Shown: positions 19,200 to 28,525, numbered from the stretch's first letter. The stretch: 64,000 nucleotides of DNA from Caballeronia sp. SL2Y3 (GCF_022879575.1 NZ_CP084260.1:2728001-2792000), one strand, 5' to 3'. A program made the numbers and translations. Notes: generated by a model from the letters alone, not told the origin.

Positions 19200-20876
19200 C
19201 TACGCGAGCGCCGCCGCGATGACTTCTTGCGACCGCACCGCGCGCCGGTCTTCGCGAATCATGTCGCTCGCGCGTTCCGCGATCATCAACGTCGGCGAGT
19301 TGGTGTTGCCCGACGTGATGACCGGCATCACCGATGCATCGACTACGCGCAAACCCTGCACGCCGAGCACACGCAAGCGGCTGTCGACGACCGCGCCCGG
19401 ATCGTTGTCGATGCCCATGCGGCATGTGCCGACCGGATGAAAGATCGTCGTGCCGATATCGCCCGCCGCCTTCGCGAGTTCTTCTTCCGTTTGATACTGC
19501 ACGCCCGGCAGAATCTCTTGCGGCGCATAGCGCGCCAATGCGGGCGCGCTCACGATGCGCCGCGTGAGACGCAGCGAGTTCGCGGCCACTTCGCGGTCGC
19601 GGTCGGTCGAAAGATAGTTCGGCGCGATGAGCGGCGGCGTATGCGCATCCGGCGACGTGATATGAATGCTTCCGCGCGATGTCGGCCGCAGATTGCAAAC
19701 CGATGCCGTAAAAGCATTGAACGCATGCAGCGGCTCGCCGAAGCGTTCGAGCGACAACGGCTGCACGTGATACTGAACATCAGGCCGCTTGATCGATGCA
19801 TCGGCCGGATTCGACTTGGCGAACACGCCGAGTTGCGAAGGCGCCATCGACATGGGACCGCTGCGCATGAACGCGTACTGCATGCCGATGAAGAGCTTGC
19901 CCCACCAGCGCGCCGAGAGCGTATTGAGCGTGCGCACGCCGTTCACCCTGTACGCCATGCGCAACTGCAAGTGGTCCTGCAGATTCTCGCCGACGCCGCG
20001 CAGATCGCGCACTACGTCGATGCCGAGCCGCTGCAAGCGCGCGCCATTGCCGATGCCCGAGAGTTCCAGTATCTGCGGCGAGTTCACCGCGCCCGCGCTC
20101 AGCACCACTTCACGGCGCGCCTTCGCGATGTAATCGACATCGCCGCCGCGATATTCCACGCCCGCGCAACGCGTGCCCTCGAACACGAGCCGTTGTGTGT
20201 GCGCGCCGGTAATCGTGGTGAGATTCGGGCGCTTCATCGCTTCGCGCAGGAACGCTTTGGCCGCGTTCCAGCGAATGCCGCCGCGCTGGTTCACATCGAA
20301 ATAGCCGACGCCCGTGTTGTCGCCGCGATTGAAGTCGTCGGTGGCGGGAATGCCGCTTTGCTGCGCGGCTTGCGCGAACGTCTCCAGGATCTTCCACTTG
20401 AGCCGCTGCTTCTCGACGCGCCATTCGCCGCCCGCGCCGTGCCATGGATTCGCCCCGCCGTGGTGATCCTCGCTGCGCATGAAAACGGGCAGCACCGAAT
20501 CCCACGACCAGTTCGAATCGCCCGTGATATGCGCCCACTCGTCATAATCTTCGCGCTGACCGCGCATGTAGATCATGCCGTTGATCGACGAGCATCCGCC
20601 GAGCACGCGCCCGCGCGGATACGACAGCGCGCGTCCGTTGAGGCCGGGTTCGGCTTGCGTCTTGTACAGCCAGTCCGTGCGCGGATTGCCGATGCAGTAC
20701 AGATAGCCGACCGGAATGTGGATCCAGTGATAGTCGTCCTTGCCGCCCGCTTCGAGCAGCAGCACGGTGACGTCGGGGTCTTCGGTGAGGCGATTGGCGA
20801 GCACGCATCCGGCCGTGCCCGCGCCGACGATGATGTAGTCGAATTCGCCTTCGAGCTTGCGGGCGTTCTGTTTCAT
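19200..20876 (-). CDS. GMC-family oxidoreductase (choline dehydrogenase-like)
   Basis: FAD-dependent alcohol or choline-type dehydrogenase, 558 aa. The N-terminal dinucleotide motif is YIIVGAGTAGCVLANRL (GAGTAG at 18-23). GMC signature 1 region RGRVLGGCSSINGMIYMRG and signature 2 region GAVNSPQILELSGIG are present. The C-terminal region contains HPVGTCRMG with the catalytic histidine, and VVDASVMPVITSGNTNSP. No betaine aldehyde dehydrogenase or betI is adjacent, so choline is not proven as substrate. It is divergently transcribed from a LysR regulator, its probable controller. Confidence 0.9.
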   Translation of the reverse strand: MKQNARKLEGEFDYIIVGAGTAGCVLANRLTEDPDVTVLLLEAGGKDDYHWIHIPVGYLYCIGNPRTDWLYKTQAEPGLNGRALSYPRGRVLGGCSSINGMIYMRGQREDYDEWAHITGDSNWSWDSVLPVFMRSEDHHGGANPWHGAGGEWRVEKQRLKWKILETFAQAAQQSGIPATDDFNRGDNTGVGYFDVNQRGGIRWNAAKAFLREAMKRPNLTTITGAHTQRLVFEGTRCAGVEYRGGDVDYIAKARREVVLSAGAVNSPQILELSGIGNGARLQRLGIDVVRDLRGVGENLQDHLQLRMAYRVNGVRTLNTLSARWWGKLFIGMQYAFMRSGPMSMAPSQLGVFAKSNPADASIKRPDVQYHVQPLSLERFGEPLHAFNAFTASVCNLRPTSRGSIHITSPDAHTPPLIAPNYLSTDRDREVAANSLRLTRRIVSAPALARYAPQEILPGVQYQTEEELAKAAGDIGTTIFHPVGTCRMGIDNDPGAVVDSRLRVLGVQGLRVVDASVMPVITSGNTNSPTLMIAERASDMIREDRRAVRSQEVIAAALA

Positions 20877-20969
20877 GACTTGTCTCCTGTTCGGCTGGCG
20901 TCTGTGTGTCTCTTTCTTCTGCGCCTTTGTTTCAAGCGTACTGCGGTCGCCGTCCGCCGATCCAATGAG

Positions 20970-20988
20970 ATATGTTCAACAGCGATAT
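20970..20988. promoter_or_regulatory. Candidate LysR-type (T-N11-A) operator
   Basis: ATAT-N11-ATAT in the 133-bp divergent interval between the GMC oxidoreductase and the LysR gene, 22 bp before the LysR start. It fits the T-N11-A LTTR consensus and the expected autoregulatory position. Confidence 0.4.
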
Positions 20989-21009
20989 AAGACGCGCTAA
21001 TATCAGCCG

Positions 21010-21912
21010 ATGGACTACACCCTGCTCCGCGCGTTTCTGACCGTGGCGCGTGAAGGCAACCTCACGCGCGCTGCGGCGCAACTGCATCTCACGCAGCCGG
21101 CGGTCAGCCTGCAGATCAAGAACTTGCAGGAGACGCTGGGCGTCGTGCTGTTCGCGCGGACGTCGCACGGTCTTTTGCTGACGCGCGATGGCGAAGCCCT
21201 GCTGCCGCACGCCGAGCGCGCGCTCGCCGCCGCCGCCGACGTGCAGCGCGCGGCCGCTGCGCTGCGGCATGACGTCAGCGGAACGCTGCGCATCGGGACT
21301 ATTCTCGATCCGGAGTTCCTGCGGCTCGGCGGCTTTTTGCGGCAATTGGTCGAAGCGCATCCGCGCATCGAAACGGCGCTGCGTCATGGCATGTCGGGCT
21401 GGGTGCTGGAACGCGTGCGCTCACGCGAGCTGGACGTCGGCTATTACATCGGCGATCCGGCAAAAGACGGTTCGCGCGACGGCGAGCGTTTTCATGTCGT
21501 GCGGCTCACGCCGTTCTCGTATCGCGTGCTCGCGCCGGCCGGCTGGCACAACCGCGTGAACAAGGGCAAGCGCGCGTGGACGACGCTCGCCAAGCTGCCG
21601 TGGATCTGGACGCCGCCGGAATCCGCCCATAACCGGCTGCTGTCGCGTGTGTTCCGCGAGGCGGGCGCGACGCCGGTGATCGTCGCGGAAGTGGATCAGG
21701 AGCCGTCGATGCTCGATCTCGTGAAATCGGGCGTGGGATTGTCGCTCGTGCGGGACTCCATCGCGCTGGCGGAGGCGCATGCGCACGCGCTCACGATCGT
21801 CGAAGGCGTCACCGTGCCGACGCAGCTTTCGTTCGTCGCGCTCGCCGAGCGTCGCGAGGAACCGGCCATCGCGGCGGCGCTGCGCCTGATGGATGCGCAG
21901 TGGTCCGTGTAA
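21010..21912 (+). CDS. LysR-family transcriptional regulator
   Basis: 300-aa LTTR. The N-terminal winged HTH MDYTLLRAFLTVAREGNLTRAAAQLHLTQPAVSLQIKNLQ is textbook. The effector-binding domain follows from about residue 90 (GTLRIGTILDPEFLRLGGFL). It diverges from the GMC oxidoreductase gene and probably controls it. Similarity is to the general LTTR family; the inducer cannot be inferred. Confidence 0.93.
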   Translation: MDYTLLRAFLTVAREGNLTRAAAQLHLTQPAVSLQIKNLQETLGVVLFARTSHGLLLTRDGEALLPHAERALAAAADVQRAAAALRHDVSGTLRIGTILDPEFLRLGGFLRQLVEAHPRIETALRHGMSGWVLERVRSRELDVGYYIGDPAKDGSRDGERFHVVRLTPFSYRVLAPAGWHNRVNKGKRAWTTLAKLPWIWTPPESAHNRLLSRVFREAGATPVIVAEVDQEPSMLDLVKSGVGLSLVRDSIALAEAHAHALTIVEGVTVPTQLSFVALAERREEPAIAAALRLMDAQWSV

Positions 21913-21984
21913 CCCAGGCTTCACGGATTCTTTGCTAGTCTCGCTGCTGCGCCCTCACCCGAAGGACAACCGGAGACCTCGTTT

Positions 21985-22521
21985 ATGGCACGCAATATCG
22001 AAATCAAGGCACGAGCGCATCAATTCGACCAACTGCGGGAACGCGCTGCCGCGCTCGCCACGGATGCGCCACTCGTTTTCCGGCAACAGGACTTCTTCTA
22101 CGACGTGCCGACCGGCCGCCTGAAGCTGCGCCAGTTCGACGACGGCACGCCGTCCGAACTCATCTTCTATCAGCGCGACGACCGCGACGGCCCCAAAGTC
22201 TCGTACTACTCGCGCAGCCCGGTGACGAACCCGGAAGCCATGCACGCGCTGCTCGCGCAGGCGCTCACCACGCGCGGCATCGTCTCGAAGGAGCGGCATG
22301 TGTTTCTGGTCGGGCGCACGCGCATTCATCTCGATCGCGTGGACGGCCTCGGCGATTTCGTCGAGCTGGAAGTGCTGCTCGGCCAGGACGACGACGAAGC
22401 CGGCGGCGAAGCGGAGGCGCACGCCATGTTCGAGCGCCTCGGCGTGGGCGCGGCGGATCTCGTGCCGCTCGCGTATGTCGATCTGCTGAACGCCGGTCAG
22501 GACGCGTCCGCCGCGAGGTGA
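21985..22521 (+). CDS. CYTH-domain protein (class IV adenylate cyclase / triphosphatase family)
   Basis: 178-aa single-domain protein. The N-terminal ARNIEIKAR carries the ExExK-type CYTH motif (here IEIKAR), and later charged strands (LKLRQF, ELIFYQR, FVELEVLLG) provide the tunnel residues. The ending ADLVPLAYVDLL is typical of the class IV adenylate cyclase subgroup. It could hydrolyse inorganic or thiamine triphosphate or make cAMP; sequence alone does not decide. It starts 72 bp after the LysR gene, and its 3' end overlaps the convergent Lrp gene by 25 bp. Confidence 0.85.
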   Translation: MARNIEIKARAHQFDQLRERAAALATDAPLVFRQQDFFYDVPTGRLKLRQFDDGTPSELIFYQRDDRDGPKVSYYSRSPVTNPEAMHALLAQALTTRGIVSKERHVFLVGRTRIHLDRVDGLGDFVELEVLLGQDDDEAGGEAEAHAMFERLGVGAADLVPLAYVDLLNAGQDASAAR

Positions 22522-22982
22522 GCGAGCGGCAGCGGGCCGTTGCGCTTGAACGTCGTGAGCACGATGTTCGAGCGCACGCTGTCGACGCCCGGCACGCGCA
22601 TCAGCTTCTTCATGACGAAGCCGGAAAGCGCGTTAAGATCCGGCGCGACGATGCGCAGCAGATAATCCGCATCGCCGACCGTCGCGTGGCATTCGAGCAC
22701 TTCGGGCAGCGTGTCGATTTCCTGCTGGAACTGCTCGATCACCGAATCGCTGTGATGCTTCAGCTTCAGGCTGGTGAACGCGGTCACGCCGAGGCCGAGC
22801 TTCTCGGGCCGCAACATCACGCGGTAGCCTTCGATCACGCCGATGGCCTCCAGCCGCTGCAAGCGCCGTCCGATCTGCGACGGCGATAGCGGCACCTGCT
22901 CGCCGAGCTGCTGATGCGTCGCGCGCCCGAAGCGTTGCAGGACATCCAGCAGGGCGAGGTCGAAATGGTCCAGTTCCAGCAT
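22497..22982 (-). CDS. Lrp/AsnC-family transcriptional regulator
   Basis: 161 aa: N-terminal HTH (FGRATHQQLGEQVPLSPSQIGRRLQRLEAIGVIEGYR) followed by an RAM/AsnC ligand-binding domain (VLECHATVGDADYLLRIVAPD). Starts MLELDHFDLALLDVLQRFGR. It is monocistronic and convergent with the CYTH gene. Its regulon is unknown; the nearby amino-acid-type transporters are plausible but unproven targets. Confidence 0.93.
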   Translation of the reverse strand: MLELDHFDLALLDVLQRFGRATHQQLGEQVPLSPSQIGRRLQRLEAIGVIEGYRVMLRPEKLGLGVTAFTSLKLKHHSDSVIEQFQQEIDTLPEVLECHATVGDADYLLRIVAPDLNALSGFVMKKLMRVPGVDSVRSNIVLTTFKRNGPLPLAHLAADAS

Positions 22983-23592
22983 GGCGGGCGCGCGAAGAGG
23001 GGGGAAGATGCGACTTTAGCGCATCGGACATGGAAAACCGCCATAACCACGCGGGAAGCGCGCCGTTCGCGCGCGACCTGAATATCGGCTTACGGTAGCC
23101 AACAAGGTAACGGGCGTATTACCAACCATGACATTGCCGAAAGGCATCCAATGCCGTCCGCGCCCGGCGTCACGCGCTCTGCAAGGCAAAAAAAGAAAGA
23201 CCGTAAGCCGCTGCGGAGCCTATCTTTCATTCATGCAGGCGGATTTTAAAGTCGGCGTAAACTTGTTCAACTTCGCCGCCGACAGGCGTTCCGCCGTCAA
23301 CGAGCCTCGCGAGATTGAAGCTGTACAATCAGCAGCGCACCACGGACAGCGCAGTGCCGCTGAGAGACGGCAAGCGGCCGCATCCACGAAGATTCGGCTC
23401 GACGGTGCGCCGAGTGGCAGACAGCCACGTCCAGGGACAGGCATTCGGTGTATAGCCGCTCGCGCGAACGAGGCGCCGGCGGCGCCGCATAAGAGGTAAC
23501 GGTTTTGATCCGGCTCGAACCTGCGCCGCCGCGTCGTCAATCACCGGCCTGCGCGTCGGCTCGAGCGCAACCCAATTGTACTGAGCGACTTC
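22983..23592. other. 610-bp gap without a recognisable gene
   Basis: Between the divergent Lrp and two-component genes. Short frames here lack family features. It holds an isolated TACAAT hexamer (23324) and a GC-rich palindrome near 23480, and probably carries the promoter and a long leader for the response-regulator gene. I see no RNA gene. Confidence 0.5.
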
Positions 23593-24279
23593 ATGCGAAT
23601 CCTTCTGATCGAAGACGACCGCCCTATTGCGCGCGGCATTCAAAGCAGCCTGGAGCAATCCGGCTTCACCGTCGACATGGTTCACGACGGCATCTTCGCC
23701 GAGCAGGCGCTCGCGCAGAACCGCCACGAGCTCGTCATTCTCGATCTGGGCCTGCCCGGCATCGACGGCATGACGCTGCTCTCGCGCTTTCGCCAGGGCA
23801 ACCGGCACACGCCGGTCATCATCCTCACCGCGCGCGACGAACTGCACGACCGCGTGCAGGGCCTGAACAGCGGCGCCGACGACTACATGCTCAAGCCGTT
23901 CGAGCCGCAGGAACTCGAAGCCCGCATTCGCGCCGTGATGCGCCGCAGCGGCCCGCACGGCGACGTGCCGCGCCCCGAAGTGACGCTCGGCGGCTTGCGG
24001 CTTTCGGGCGTGGATCGCCGCATCTTCAACGACGAGCGCCCGCTCGAACTCTCGCCGCGCGAATTCGCGGTGCTCGAAATGCTGCTGCTGCGTCATGGCC
24101 GCGTCGTGAGCAAGGCGCAGTTGCAGGATCATCTGACGCACTTCGGCGGCGATCTCGGCGATACCGCGATCGAAGTCTACGTGCATCGCGTGCGCAAGAA
24201 GCTGGAGAACACGCGCGTTGAAATCGTCACGGTGCGCGGTTTCGGCTATCTGCTTCAGGAGATCCGGCAGGCGGCGTGA
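23593..24279 (+). CDS. OmpR-family response regulator (TctD/QseB-like)
   Basis: 228 aa. The receiver domain MRILLIEDDRPIARGIQSSL has the acidic pair at 8-9, the phospho-acceptor Asp51 in LVILDLGLPGIDGM, and the conserved lysine in DDYMLKPFEPQEL. The C-terminal winged helix has the OmpR end DTAIEVYVHRVRKKLE and VRGFGYLL. The sensor kinase gene follows immediately. The pair most resembles TctD-TctE, known for tricarboxylate uptake control, but no tct transporter is adjacent, so the signal is unknown. Confidence 0.93.
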   Translation: MRILLIEDDRPIARGIQSSLEQSGFTVDMVHDGIFAEQALAQNRHELVILDLGLPGIDGMTLLSRFRQGNRHTPVIILTARDELHDRVQGLNSGADDYMLKPFEPQELEARIRAVMRRSGPHGDVPRPEVTLGGLRLSGVDRRIFNDERPLELSPREFAVLEMLLLRHGRVVSKAQLQDHLTHFGGDLGDTAIEVYVHRVRKKLENTRVEIVTVRGFGYLLQEIRQAA

Positions 24280-24307
24280 GGAAACGCCGCTTCTGCCCTA
24301 GAACGCT

Positions 24308-25834
24308 TTGCGACTTCCAACCCGGCGCGCGGGCGATCAGCGTTTCGCCCGCGAAGACTGGCTCGATCTGGCGCGATCGAAGCCCGCAGAACCTGCCGCG
24401 CCTCCGAGCCTGCGGCGCACGCTGCTGCGCCGCCTCGCCGCGCCGCTGTCCCTGCTCGCGCTGATGAGCGGGCTCATGGCGTATTGGCTCGCGTGGCAGT
24501 ACACGCAGCATGTGGTGGACCGCTCGCTCGCGGATCTCGCCACGGCCATCTCGAAGCAGATCCAGCTTGCCGGCGTCGATGCGCCCGTCACCGTGCCGCC
24601 GCTCGCGCAGGCGATGTTCTCCGATCCCATCGAGCAGCTCGTCTATCGCATCAGCACGGGCGATCAGGAAATCGCCGGCGATTCCGACTTGCCGCTCACG
24701 GGCACATCGGTCCGGCGCATTCACTACGCCTACGTCTTCGAGACGCACTATCAGGGCACCAGCGTGCGCGCCGCGCAGGTTCGCGTGCCGCAGCCGCATG
24801 GCAATCCGATCGTCGTCGAAGTGGCGCAGCGCGTGGGGTCGCGGTATCGCATCGCGGTGGAGTTTCTCGTCGCGATCATGATGCCGCTCCTGTTGTTGCT
24901 GCTCGCCGGCTGGGTGATCGTGTGGCGCGTCGTGAACCAGCAGTTGAATCCGCTCACCGATCTGGCCGACGCGCTCAATCGGCAGACGCATATCTCGCTG
25001 GAACCGGTCGACGAATCGCACGTGCCGAGCGAAGTCCGGCCGCTCACGAGCGCCATGAACGCGCTGCTCGTGCGCTTGCAGGCGGCGCTGGATGCGCAGC
25101 GCAAGTTCATCGCGGATGCCGCGCATCAGTTGCGCACGCCGCTGACCGCCGTGAAGCTGCACGCGGAGCAGGCGCTCAGTTCACGCGATCCCGCGAAGGC
25201 ACTCGAAGCGGTGAAGGAATTGCGCGCGTCGGCGGACCGTGCCGTACGGCTGTCGAATCAGTTGCTGTCGCTCGCACGCGCCGAGCCGGGCGAGCAGGCG
25301 GCGCGCTTCGCGGATTTCGATCTCGCCGCGCTCGCGTTCGAAACCGGCGCGGAATGGGTGCCGCGCGCGCTTTCGGCCGGCGTCGATCTCGGCTTTCAGC
25401 GCACGGACGATCCCGAGAACGAACATCCGATCGTCGTGCGCGGCAATGTCGTGCTGGCGCGGGAAGTGATCGCCAATCTGATCGACAACGCGCTCAAGTA
25501 CGTGCCGCCTTCGCGCTATGACGGCGCGCGCATCACGCTGACGGTCGGCGAATGGCGCGACGCAACGGGCGCGCGCTTCGGCGAAGTGGTGATCGAGGAC
25601 AACGGTCCGGGCGTGCCGGGCGACCAGCAGCCGGATCTCTTCAAGCGATTCTTCCGTGGCGACGGACAAAGCGTGGAAGGCGGCGCGGGCCTCGGGCTCG
25701 CCATCGTCCACGATATCGTCGTGCTGCACGGCGGCACCGTCCATTACGAGGATGCGCCGGAAGGCGGCGCGCGGTTCATCGTGCGTCTGCCGGTCAAAGC
25801 GAACGCCGAGGCGACGGATTCCGCGCGGCACTAG
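24308..25834 (+). CDS. Sensor histidine kinase (TctE-like), TTG start
   Basis: 508 aa. TM1 is near residues 45-65 and TM2 near 185-208, bracketing a periplasmic sensor of about 120 aa, followed by a HAMP-like linker. The phospho-acceptor box is FIADAAHQLRTPLTAVKLH (His273). ATPase motifs are NLIDNALKYVPP (N), VVIEDNGPGVPG (G1) and GGAGLGLAIVHDIVVLHGG (G2). In frame, a TAG lies at 24299 and no ATG or GTG precedes TM1, so translation must start at TTG 24308 or another weak codon. A GTG overlapping the regulator's stop (24276) is in a different frame. The start is the least certain part of this call. Confidence 0.9.
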   Translation: MRLPTRRAGDQRFAREDWLDLARSKPAEPAAPPSLRRTLLRRLAAPLSLLALMSGLMAYWLAWQYTQHVVDRSLADLATAISKQIQLAGVDAPVTVPPLAQAMFSDPIEQLVYRISTGDQEIAGDSDLPLTGTSVRRIHYAYVFETHYQGTSVRAAQVRVPQPHGNPIVVEVAQRVGSRYRIAVEFLVAIMMPLLLLLLAGWVIVWRVVNQQLNPLTDLADALNRQTHISLEPVDESHVPSEVRPLTSAMNALLVRLQAALDAQRKFIADAAHQLRTPLTAVKLHAEQALSSRDPAKALEAVKELRASADRAVRLSNQLLSLARAEPGEQAARFADFDLAALAFETGAEWVPRALSAGVDLGFQRTDDPENEHPIVVRGNVVLAREVIANLIDNALKYVPPSRYDGARITLTVGEWRDATGARFGEVVIEDNGPGVPGDQQPDLFKRFFRGDGQSVEGGAGLGLAIVHDIVVLHGGTVHYEDAPEGGARFIVRLPVKANAEATDSARH

Positions 25835-25848
25835 GCGGCGCGGTTCGC

Positions 25849-26325
25849 TTACTTCTTCTCTTTCTTGGCCTTCTTTTCCGGCTTCAGCGCGAGCATCGTT
25901 CCTCGACACTTCTTCGCGCCGCAGCGGCACTCGTATTCCTTCTTGAGCTTCTTGGTGATGCGCCCTTCGATCACGAGGCCGTAGTCGTAGTTGAGCTCTT
26001 CATCCGGCTCGATGTCGCGCAGCGCGCGAATGAACACGCGGCCTTCGATCTCCTCGGCCTCGCAATTCGGCGCGCAGGAATGGTTGATGTACTTGGCGCT
26101 GTTGCCGTCGATCTTGCCGTCGATCACGCGCCCGTCTTCCAGCGCGAAGTAGAACGTGTGGTTCGGCTCGTCCGGGTTATGCGGATGCCGGCGCAGCGCC
26201 TCTTTCCACGAGATGCGCTCGCCCTTGTACTCCATCACCTCTTCGCCGGCCGCAATGGGCTTCGCGGCGAACACGCCCTTGCCATGCACGCCCGAGCGGC
26301 GAACGGTGATCCTCCGTGAACTCAT
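25849..26325 (-). CDS. SET-domain protein-lysine methyltransferase
   Basis: 158-aa single-domain protein of a family much better known in eukaryotes. SET motifs are SGVHGKGVFAAKPIAAGEEV (SAM pocket), KYINHSCAPNCEAE (NHSCxPNC at 81-88), and ELNYDYGL (catalytic Tyr region at 112-115). A post-SET zinc motif CRCGAKKCRGTML (Cys133, 135, 140) is kept, which with Cys of the NHSC loop can bind zinc. The C-terminus is a lysine-rich tail (KPEKKAKKEKK), so it may automethylate or bind nucleic acid. It is convergent with the sensor kinase, 14 bp apart. The target in bacteria is unknown. Confidence 0.92.
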   Translation of the reverse strand: MSSRRITVRRSGVHGKGVFAAKPIAAGEEVMEYKGERISWKEALRRHPHNPDEPNHTFYFALEDGRVIDGKIDGNSAKYINHSCAPNCEAEEIEGRVFIRALRDIEPDEELNYDYGLVIEGRITKKLKKEYECRCGAKKCRGTMLALKPEKKAKKEKK

Positions 26326-26378
26326 CGAACGAATCCTTCAATAACGAATCTATGTGGGACGCTTTGGCCCGCGGCAAT

Positions 26379-26411
26379 AAAAAAACGCGGTGGCCTCGAA
26401 GGCGCCGCGTT
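26379..26411 (-). terminator. Intrinsic terminator after the NADH:flavin oxidoreductase gene
   Basis: Imperfect stem with outer arms AACGCGG / CCGCGTT and an inner CCTTCGAGG tip, followed on the reverse strand by seven T residues. It lies between the Old Yellow Enzyme stop and the SET-gene start. Confidence 0.75.
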
Positions 26412-26467
26412 CGACCGTCAGCACGGTATCGTACACTCCCGCGCGCTTCAGTCTCAACCGCTTGACA

Positions 26468-27580
26468 TCAACGCTGTCCGAACGAGATGTCGCCGAACAG
26501 ATGCTTCTGCTCGCGCGGCTGCGAGCGCCAATATTGCGGCGGCGCGCTGACGGTCGCGCCGAGTTCGGCCGCCGCGTGCCACGGCCAGCGCGGATCGTAG
26601 AGCATGGCGCGCGCCATCGCGACGAAATCGGCCTGCCCGCTCGCGACGATCTCTTCCGCGTGCTTCGCATCCGTGATGAGACCGACTGCGATGGTGTTCA
26701 CGCCGGTCGCTTCCTTCACGGCCTTGGCGAACGGCACCTGATAGCCGGGCTCCAGAGGAATCTTCTGCTGCGGCGATACGCCGCCCGAGGAAACGTCGAT
26801 CCAGTCGACGCCGCGCTCCTTCAATTGCGCGGCAAACGCGATGGTGTCTTCGATATCCCATCCGCCTTCGACCCAATCCGTCGCCGAGACGCGTACGCCG
26901 ACCGGCTTGTCGGCGGGAAACGCGGCGCGCACCGCATCGAAGATTTCGAGCGGATAGCTCATGCGGTTCTCGCGCGAGCCGCCGTACTCGTCCGTGCGCT
27001 GATTGGAGAGCGGCGACAGAAACTGATGCAGCAGATAACCGTGCGCCGCGTGCACTTCGAGCGCGTCGATGCCGAGCCGCGCCGCACGCCGCGCCGACGC
27101 GGCAAACGCTTCCTTCACGCGCATGAGGCCGGCGGTATCCAGCGCGAGCGGCGGTGTTTCGTCCGGTTTGTGAGCAATGGCAGACGGCGCATGCGTCATC
27201 CAGCCGCCCTCCGCGACCGAGATGAGCTGGCCGCCTTCCCACGGCTTCTGGCTCGATGCCTTGCGGCCCGCGTGCGCAAGCTGCATCGTCACCGCGATGT
27301 TCGAATGCTGGCGAATGGCGGCGAGCACGGGACGCAAGGCCGCTTCCGTCACATCGTCCCAGAGGCCGAGATCGCCCGGCGTGATGCGTCCGTCCGGCTC
27401 CACGGCCGTCGCCTCGATGCACAGCATGCCCGCCCCGGACAGTGCGAGATGGCCGAGGTGGATCATGTGCCACGCGGTGGCTTCGCCGCGCTCGGCGGAG
27501 TACTGGCACATCGGCGAAATCACAATGCGATTCGGCAACTGCAGACTGCGCAGCGTGGCCGGAGTGAACAGCGCGCTCAT
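26468..27580 (-). CDS. NADH:flavin oxidoreductase / Old Yellow Enzyme (YqjM class)
   Basis: FMN-dependent ene-reductase, 370 aa from the ATG at 27580 (MSALFTPATLRSLQLPNRIV). Family motifs are ISPMCQYSAERGEATAWHMIHLG, with the Cys typical of the YqjM (thermophilic-like) class, TMQLAHAGRKAS, EVHAAHGYLLHQFLSPLSN and RENRMSYPLEIFDAVR (Arg-rich phosphate site). It reduces activated C=C bonds with NAD(P)H; the physiological substrate is unknown. The frame extends into the upstream amidotransferase gene, so the true start is downstream of the frame's limit. A terminator follows. Confidence 0.93.
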   Translation of the reverse strand: MSALFTPATLRSLQLPNRIVISPMCQYSAERGEATAWHMIHLGHLALSGAGMLCIEATAVEPDGRITPGDLGLWDDVTEAALRPVLAAIRQHSNIAVTMQLAHAGRKASSQKPWEGGQLISVAEGGWMTHAPSAIAHKPDETPPLALDTAGLMRVKEAFAASARRAARLGIDALEVHAAHGYLLHQFLSPLSNQRTDEYGGSRENRMSYPLEIFDAVRAAFPADKPVGVRVSATDWVEGGWDIEDTIAFAAQLKERGVDWIDVSSGGVSPQQKIPLEPGYQVPFAKAVKEATGVNTIAVGLITDAKHAEEIVASGQADFVAMARAMLYDPRWPWHAAAELGATVSAPPQYWRSQPREQKHLFGDISFGQR

Positions 27581-27650
27581 GTGTGAAGCCCGTCGCGAAG
27601 AAAGAAGCGAACGAGAATAGCACCTGCGTTTTGTTCGTGCAGCGCCGCGC

Positions 27651-28379
27651 TCAGTGTCGATGCACGTCGACGGGAAAGCGGTCCAGCCATTCGCCGAACA
27701 TCGCGCGGGCGGCGCGTTCCAGTGCGGGACCGTGCTGCGCGGTCGCTTCACGCAACGCGGCGGCGGTCGTGCCGCTGCGCGCGAGATCGCCCGGATAGGT
27801 GACGAGCCAGTTCTCGAAGCGGTCCGCAAGCACTTCGGCGTGGCATTGGAGCGCGAGCACATGGTCGCCCCAGGAGAACGCCTGATGCGCGCATCGCTCG
27901 GTGGACGCGAGCAGCGTCGCGCCGTCGGGAAGATCGAACGTATCGCCGTGCCAGTGGAAAACGGGCACCGCGCGACCGTCCGCTTCGAGATGACGCAACG
28001 GCGACGCGCGCCCCGCTTCGGTCAGCGTGAGCGGCGACCAGCCGAGTTCCAGATCTTTGGATGAATAGACGCGCGCCCCGAGCGCCCGCGCGATGAGTTG
28101 CGAGCCGAGGCAGATGCCGATGGTGGGAAGCCCCGCGGCGATGCGTTTTTCCAGCATCGAGAGAAGCGGAGCGAGATGCGGATACTGCGCGTCTTCGTAC
28201 GCGCCGATGGGCCCGCCGAGCACGACGAGCAGCGACGGATCGAGCGGATTGGGCGCGCCGATGCGCCCGCGCCCGACATCGAGATAGCGCACGAGATGGC
28301 CGCGGTCGCCGACGACGAGTTCGAGACTGCCGAGGTCTTCGAAATGAACGTGGCGAATGGCCAGGACTTCAGGTTTCAT
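27651..28379 (-). CDS. Class I glutamine amidotransferase-like protein
   Basis: 242 aa, GATase1 fold. The nucleophile elbow is GICLGSQLIARALGA (Cys near residue 93). The strands VPVFHWHGDTFDLPDGATLLA and VLALQCHAEVLADRFENWL supply the catalytic His-Glu pair. It resembles stand-alone GMP-synthase-like amidotransferases (YfeJ/GuaA-like) of unknown acceptor. It lies 70 bp upstream of the Old Yellow Enzyme in the same direction and may be co-transcribed with it. Confidence 0.9.
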   Translation of the reverse strand: MKPEVLAIRHVHFEDLGSLELVVGDRGHLVRYLDVGRGRIGAPNPLDPSLLVVLGGPIGAYEDAQYPHLAPLLSMLEKRIAAGLPTIGICLGSQLIARALGARVYSSKDLELGWSPLTLTEAGRASPLRHLEADGRAVPVFHWHGDTFDLPDGATLLASTERCAHQAFSWGDHVLALQCHAEVLADRFENWLVTYPGDLARSGTTAAALREATAQHGPALERAARAMFGEWLDRFPVDVHRH

Positions 28380-28525
28380 CGGCGGCTTTCCGTGGATCGG
28401 CGTGCGTGGCTCGGAACGTCTCTACATGACGAGCCGCGCCTCGCGGCGAGGCGCGACGGGCACAGTCTAACCGACTGGCCGCCGCCTCACAGCGTGGAAT
28501 GCCGCAAATGCCGCCGCGTCCGAAC

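Noticed and set aside
23128..23499. 123-codon + frame upstream of the response regulator
   Set aside because: No domain, biased composition, no ribosome site.
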